Origin: a bacterium
GTDB taxonomy: Bacteria; Patescibacteriota; Minisyncoccia; UBA6257; Brennerbacteraceae
DNA: 21,678 nt
Assembly (NCBI GenBank): GCA_027310425.1
Contig: DAIDAW010000009.1
Span: 1-21,678 of the forward strand
Direction of reading: 5' to 3'
Shown: piece after piece, positions 20,559-21,678 of the stretch
How the letters are laid out: each line of letters opens with the position of its first letter
How positions within the stretch are numbered: position 1 is the stretch's first letter
Position numbers and translations under genes: made by a program
Notes under the pieces: generated by a model
The model's database searches: none
Told to the model about the DNA's origin: nothing
The model's input: only the letters and a program-made list of their open reading frames with translations

Positions 20559-21200
20559 TCATTCTGTAGCCGTTTCCAGCGGTGCGCTTCGCCTGAATTT
20601 TCTCGCAATCGTAAACAGCAAAAGCGTGCCGAAAAGCATAATGGCGCCGGTCAGGACAAACAAAAACCGGAACCCGAGCGCCTGCGCGACCGCGCCGCCG
20701 ATGCCCGCGGTCGCGGCGCCCCCGAGATCAGTCACTGTATTGTACATGCTCCATTCCAAGGCCACATCATCCTTATCCACGTGGCGCGTGAAAATCGCCT
20801 CCCAACTCGTATATGCGAATGCAGCTCCCACGCCGTACATAGCCTCAATGATATAAAGTTCCCAGGGCTGCGAAATCAATAAATAAAAAAATGGAATTAC
20901 GGACATCACGAGCGACCCGAATATGAGCACTGCAAAGTCGTCGCGCTCGCCGCGCGTCAGATCGAGGAATCGCGCAATCGGAATGGGCAGGAGCGATTTA
21001 AAAATGAGATAGATTGCCGAAGCAAATCCAACCACTTCCAGGCTGCCGCCCTTGATCTGATCCGTGATGAAAATCGCGAATACCGGCCCCAGGAATCCGA
21101 ATCCCGACCAGATGAAGAAATCGGAGAGAATCATCACGCGGATGATCTTGTTCAGGCGGACTTTTTCAAATATCCGCGACGCGAAGCGGAAAAAACGCAT
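20559..21200 (-). CDS. Half-size (six-helix) MFS-like membrane protein
   Basis: The product has 213 residues with six hydrophobic segments (about 22-45, 57-79, 90-110, 112-136, 153-176, 178-198). The segment LDLTRGERDD, between helices 2 and 3, matches the D-x-x-x-R/K-type loop of MFS proteins. The length is half a standard MFS transporter, with an ordinary stop and no remnant of a second half before the next ATG 37 nt on. It may be a dimerising half transporter, a partner of the adjacent full-size protein, or a degraded copy. The ATG at 21200 has TACAGT 5 nt upstream; an AAGG just before the ATG is too close to serve as a good Shine-Dalgarno. Confidence 0.75.
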   Translation of the reverse strand: MRFFRFASRIFEKVRLNKIIRVMILSDFFIWSGFGFLGPVFAIFITDQIKGGSLEVVGFASAIYLIFKSLLPIPIARFLDLTRGERDDFAVLIFGSLVMSVIPFFYLLISQPWELYIIEAMYGVGAAFAYTSWEAIFTRHVDKDDVALEWSMYNTVTDLGGAATAGIGGAVAQALGFRFLFVLTGAIMLFGTLLLFTIARKFRRSAPLETATE

Positions 21201-21205
21201 ACCTT

Positions 21206-21211
21206 ACTGTA
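21206..21211 (-). promoter_or_regulatory. Possible extended -10 box for the MFS pair
   Basis: TACAGT preceded by TGT on the minus strand ends 5 nt before the ATG at 21200, the same spacing seen at other first genes. No clear -35 was found. Confidence 0.35.
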
Positions 21212-21257
21212 ACACACTTCTGTCCTGTTTTTCCCTAAATCAAACGACAGAAAAGCA

Positions 21258-21287
21258 AATGCAGCAGGGTTATTCCTGCTGCATTTC
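21258..21287 (-). terminator. 12-bp terminator hairpin containing a stop codon in its loop
   Basis: AAATGCAGCAGG (21258-21269) pairs perfectly with CCTGCTGCATTT (21276-21287) around a 6-nt loop. On the minus strand the stem is followed by GCTTTTCTG. The TAA of the partial gene at 21270-21678 lies in the loop, so coding sequence and terminator overlap. Confidence 0.75.
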
Positions 21288-21678
21288 TTTCTTTTCCCGA
21301 TTTTTTTCGCGCATCCAAAGCATCTTGGCAATACGTTGGGCACGCCTGTATTGTATTTCCTCGTCTTGCGACAACGGTATGCGCGGCGCAAACGCGCTGA
21401 TCGCGGGATCGTACCTGCGCGCCTGCCAGCGCAAAACCGTATGAAACGGAAACCGCGACCATGGTTTTCTGCCTGTAAAACTCGGCAAAAGCGCGCGCGT
21501 CGCTTCATCAGTTTGCCAGCCAACCGGAAGCAAAAACACGTCAAGCGGGCAATGATACGTATGCTCTATCGCTTCTGCTTCTTGCCAGCGTTTTTGATCG
21601 CAATATGCATCCCATTGAGCTTGCATCCCGCTCCAGCACAGCTTTTCACATTCTTGTTGCCAGGCATCCCATTCGAGC
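21270..21678 (-). CDS. Unidentified protein, C-terminal part only
   Basis: The frame is open to the window edge (135 codons visible), so the start lies outside. It is rich in Trp and charged residues. A repeated pattern EWDAWQQECEKLCW and QWDAYCDQKRW stands near the visible N-terminus. Blocks PLDVFLLPVGWQTDEATRAL and GRKPWSRFPFHTVLRWQARR follow, and the end is a basic helix (AQRIAKMLWMREKNREKKE). There is no signal peptide or membrane helix in the visible part. I do not recognise the family. An internal ATG at 21626 exists, but the upstream frame has the same style, so the protein is probably longer. It ends in a strong terminator hairpin that also encodes its last residues. Confidence 0.55.
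   Translation of the reverse strand, partial: LEWDAWQQECEKLCWSGMQAQWDAYCDQKRWQEAEAIEHTYHCPLDVFLLPVGWQTDEATRALLPSFTGRKPWSRFPFHTVLRWQARRYDPAISAFAPRIPLSQDEEIQYRRAQRIAKMLWMREKNREKKEMQQE

Overview
The window looks like chromosome from a member of the Patescibacteria (Candidate Phyla Radiation), most likely a Parcubacteria-type lineage. The evidence is a small-genome layout with short gaps, a secreted protein with paired 'GPLTR' peptidoglycan-binding motifs and tandem beta-sandwich repeats, a fused PilM-PilN-like protein, a GT39 O-mannosyltransferase next to other GT-C-type membrane enzymes, a shortened SMC, and the order rpmF-nusB-rnc-smc. TGA is used as a stop (for example nusB and the 18-kb MFS gene), so a UGA-recoded lineage is unlikely. 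Base composition is near balanced by eye and rich in GCGC-type words. Taxonomy is inferred from gene style, not from a marker search.

Layout. 1-7568 (minus strand) is a membrane and surface-glycan block: a truncated four-helix membrane protein, a GT39 protein O-mannosyltransferase, a GT-C-like membrane protein, a WaaL/Wzy-type ligase with C-terminal TPRs, and a small secreted OB-like protein. 7678-10962 encodes a 1094-residue candidate S-layer or cell-wall protein with six related repeats, preceded by a 521-nt gene-free region. That region holds a good sigma-70-like promoter and a roughly 460-nt structured leader. 11484-13613 encodes two type IV pilus-type proteins. 13652-17518 is the rpmF-nusB-rnc-smc housekeeping run. 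17634-18232 holds two small divergent genes with strong Shine-Dalgarno sequences. 18303-19229 is miaA on the plus strand. 19265-21200 holds a full-size and a half-size MFS protein. 21270-21678 is the end of an unidentified gene that runs off the window.

How the parts may work together. The O-mannosyltransferase and the ligase could glycosylate exported proteins, and the large repeat protein is an obvious candidate substrate (inference). The pilus genes fit the surface-attached lifestyle of these bacteria.

The most interesting signals are: (1) a palindromic AT-rich element present between rpmF and nusB and again, in frame, inside the GT-C-like gene; (2) -10-like hexamers placed 5-8 nt before several start codons, implying leaderless mRNAs; (3) an SMC with intact ATPase heads but no recognisable hinge; (4) the long structured leader upstream of the surface-protein gene; (5) a perfect 18-bp hairpin between rnc and smc. 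No tRNA, rRNA, CRISPR array, transposase or prophage gene was recognised.
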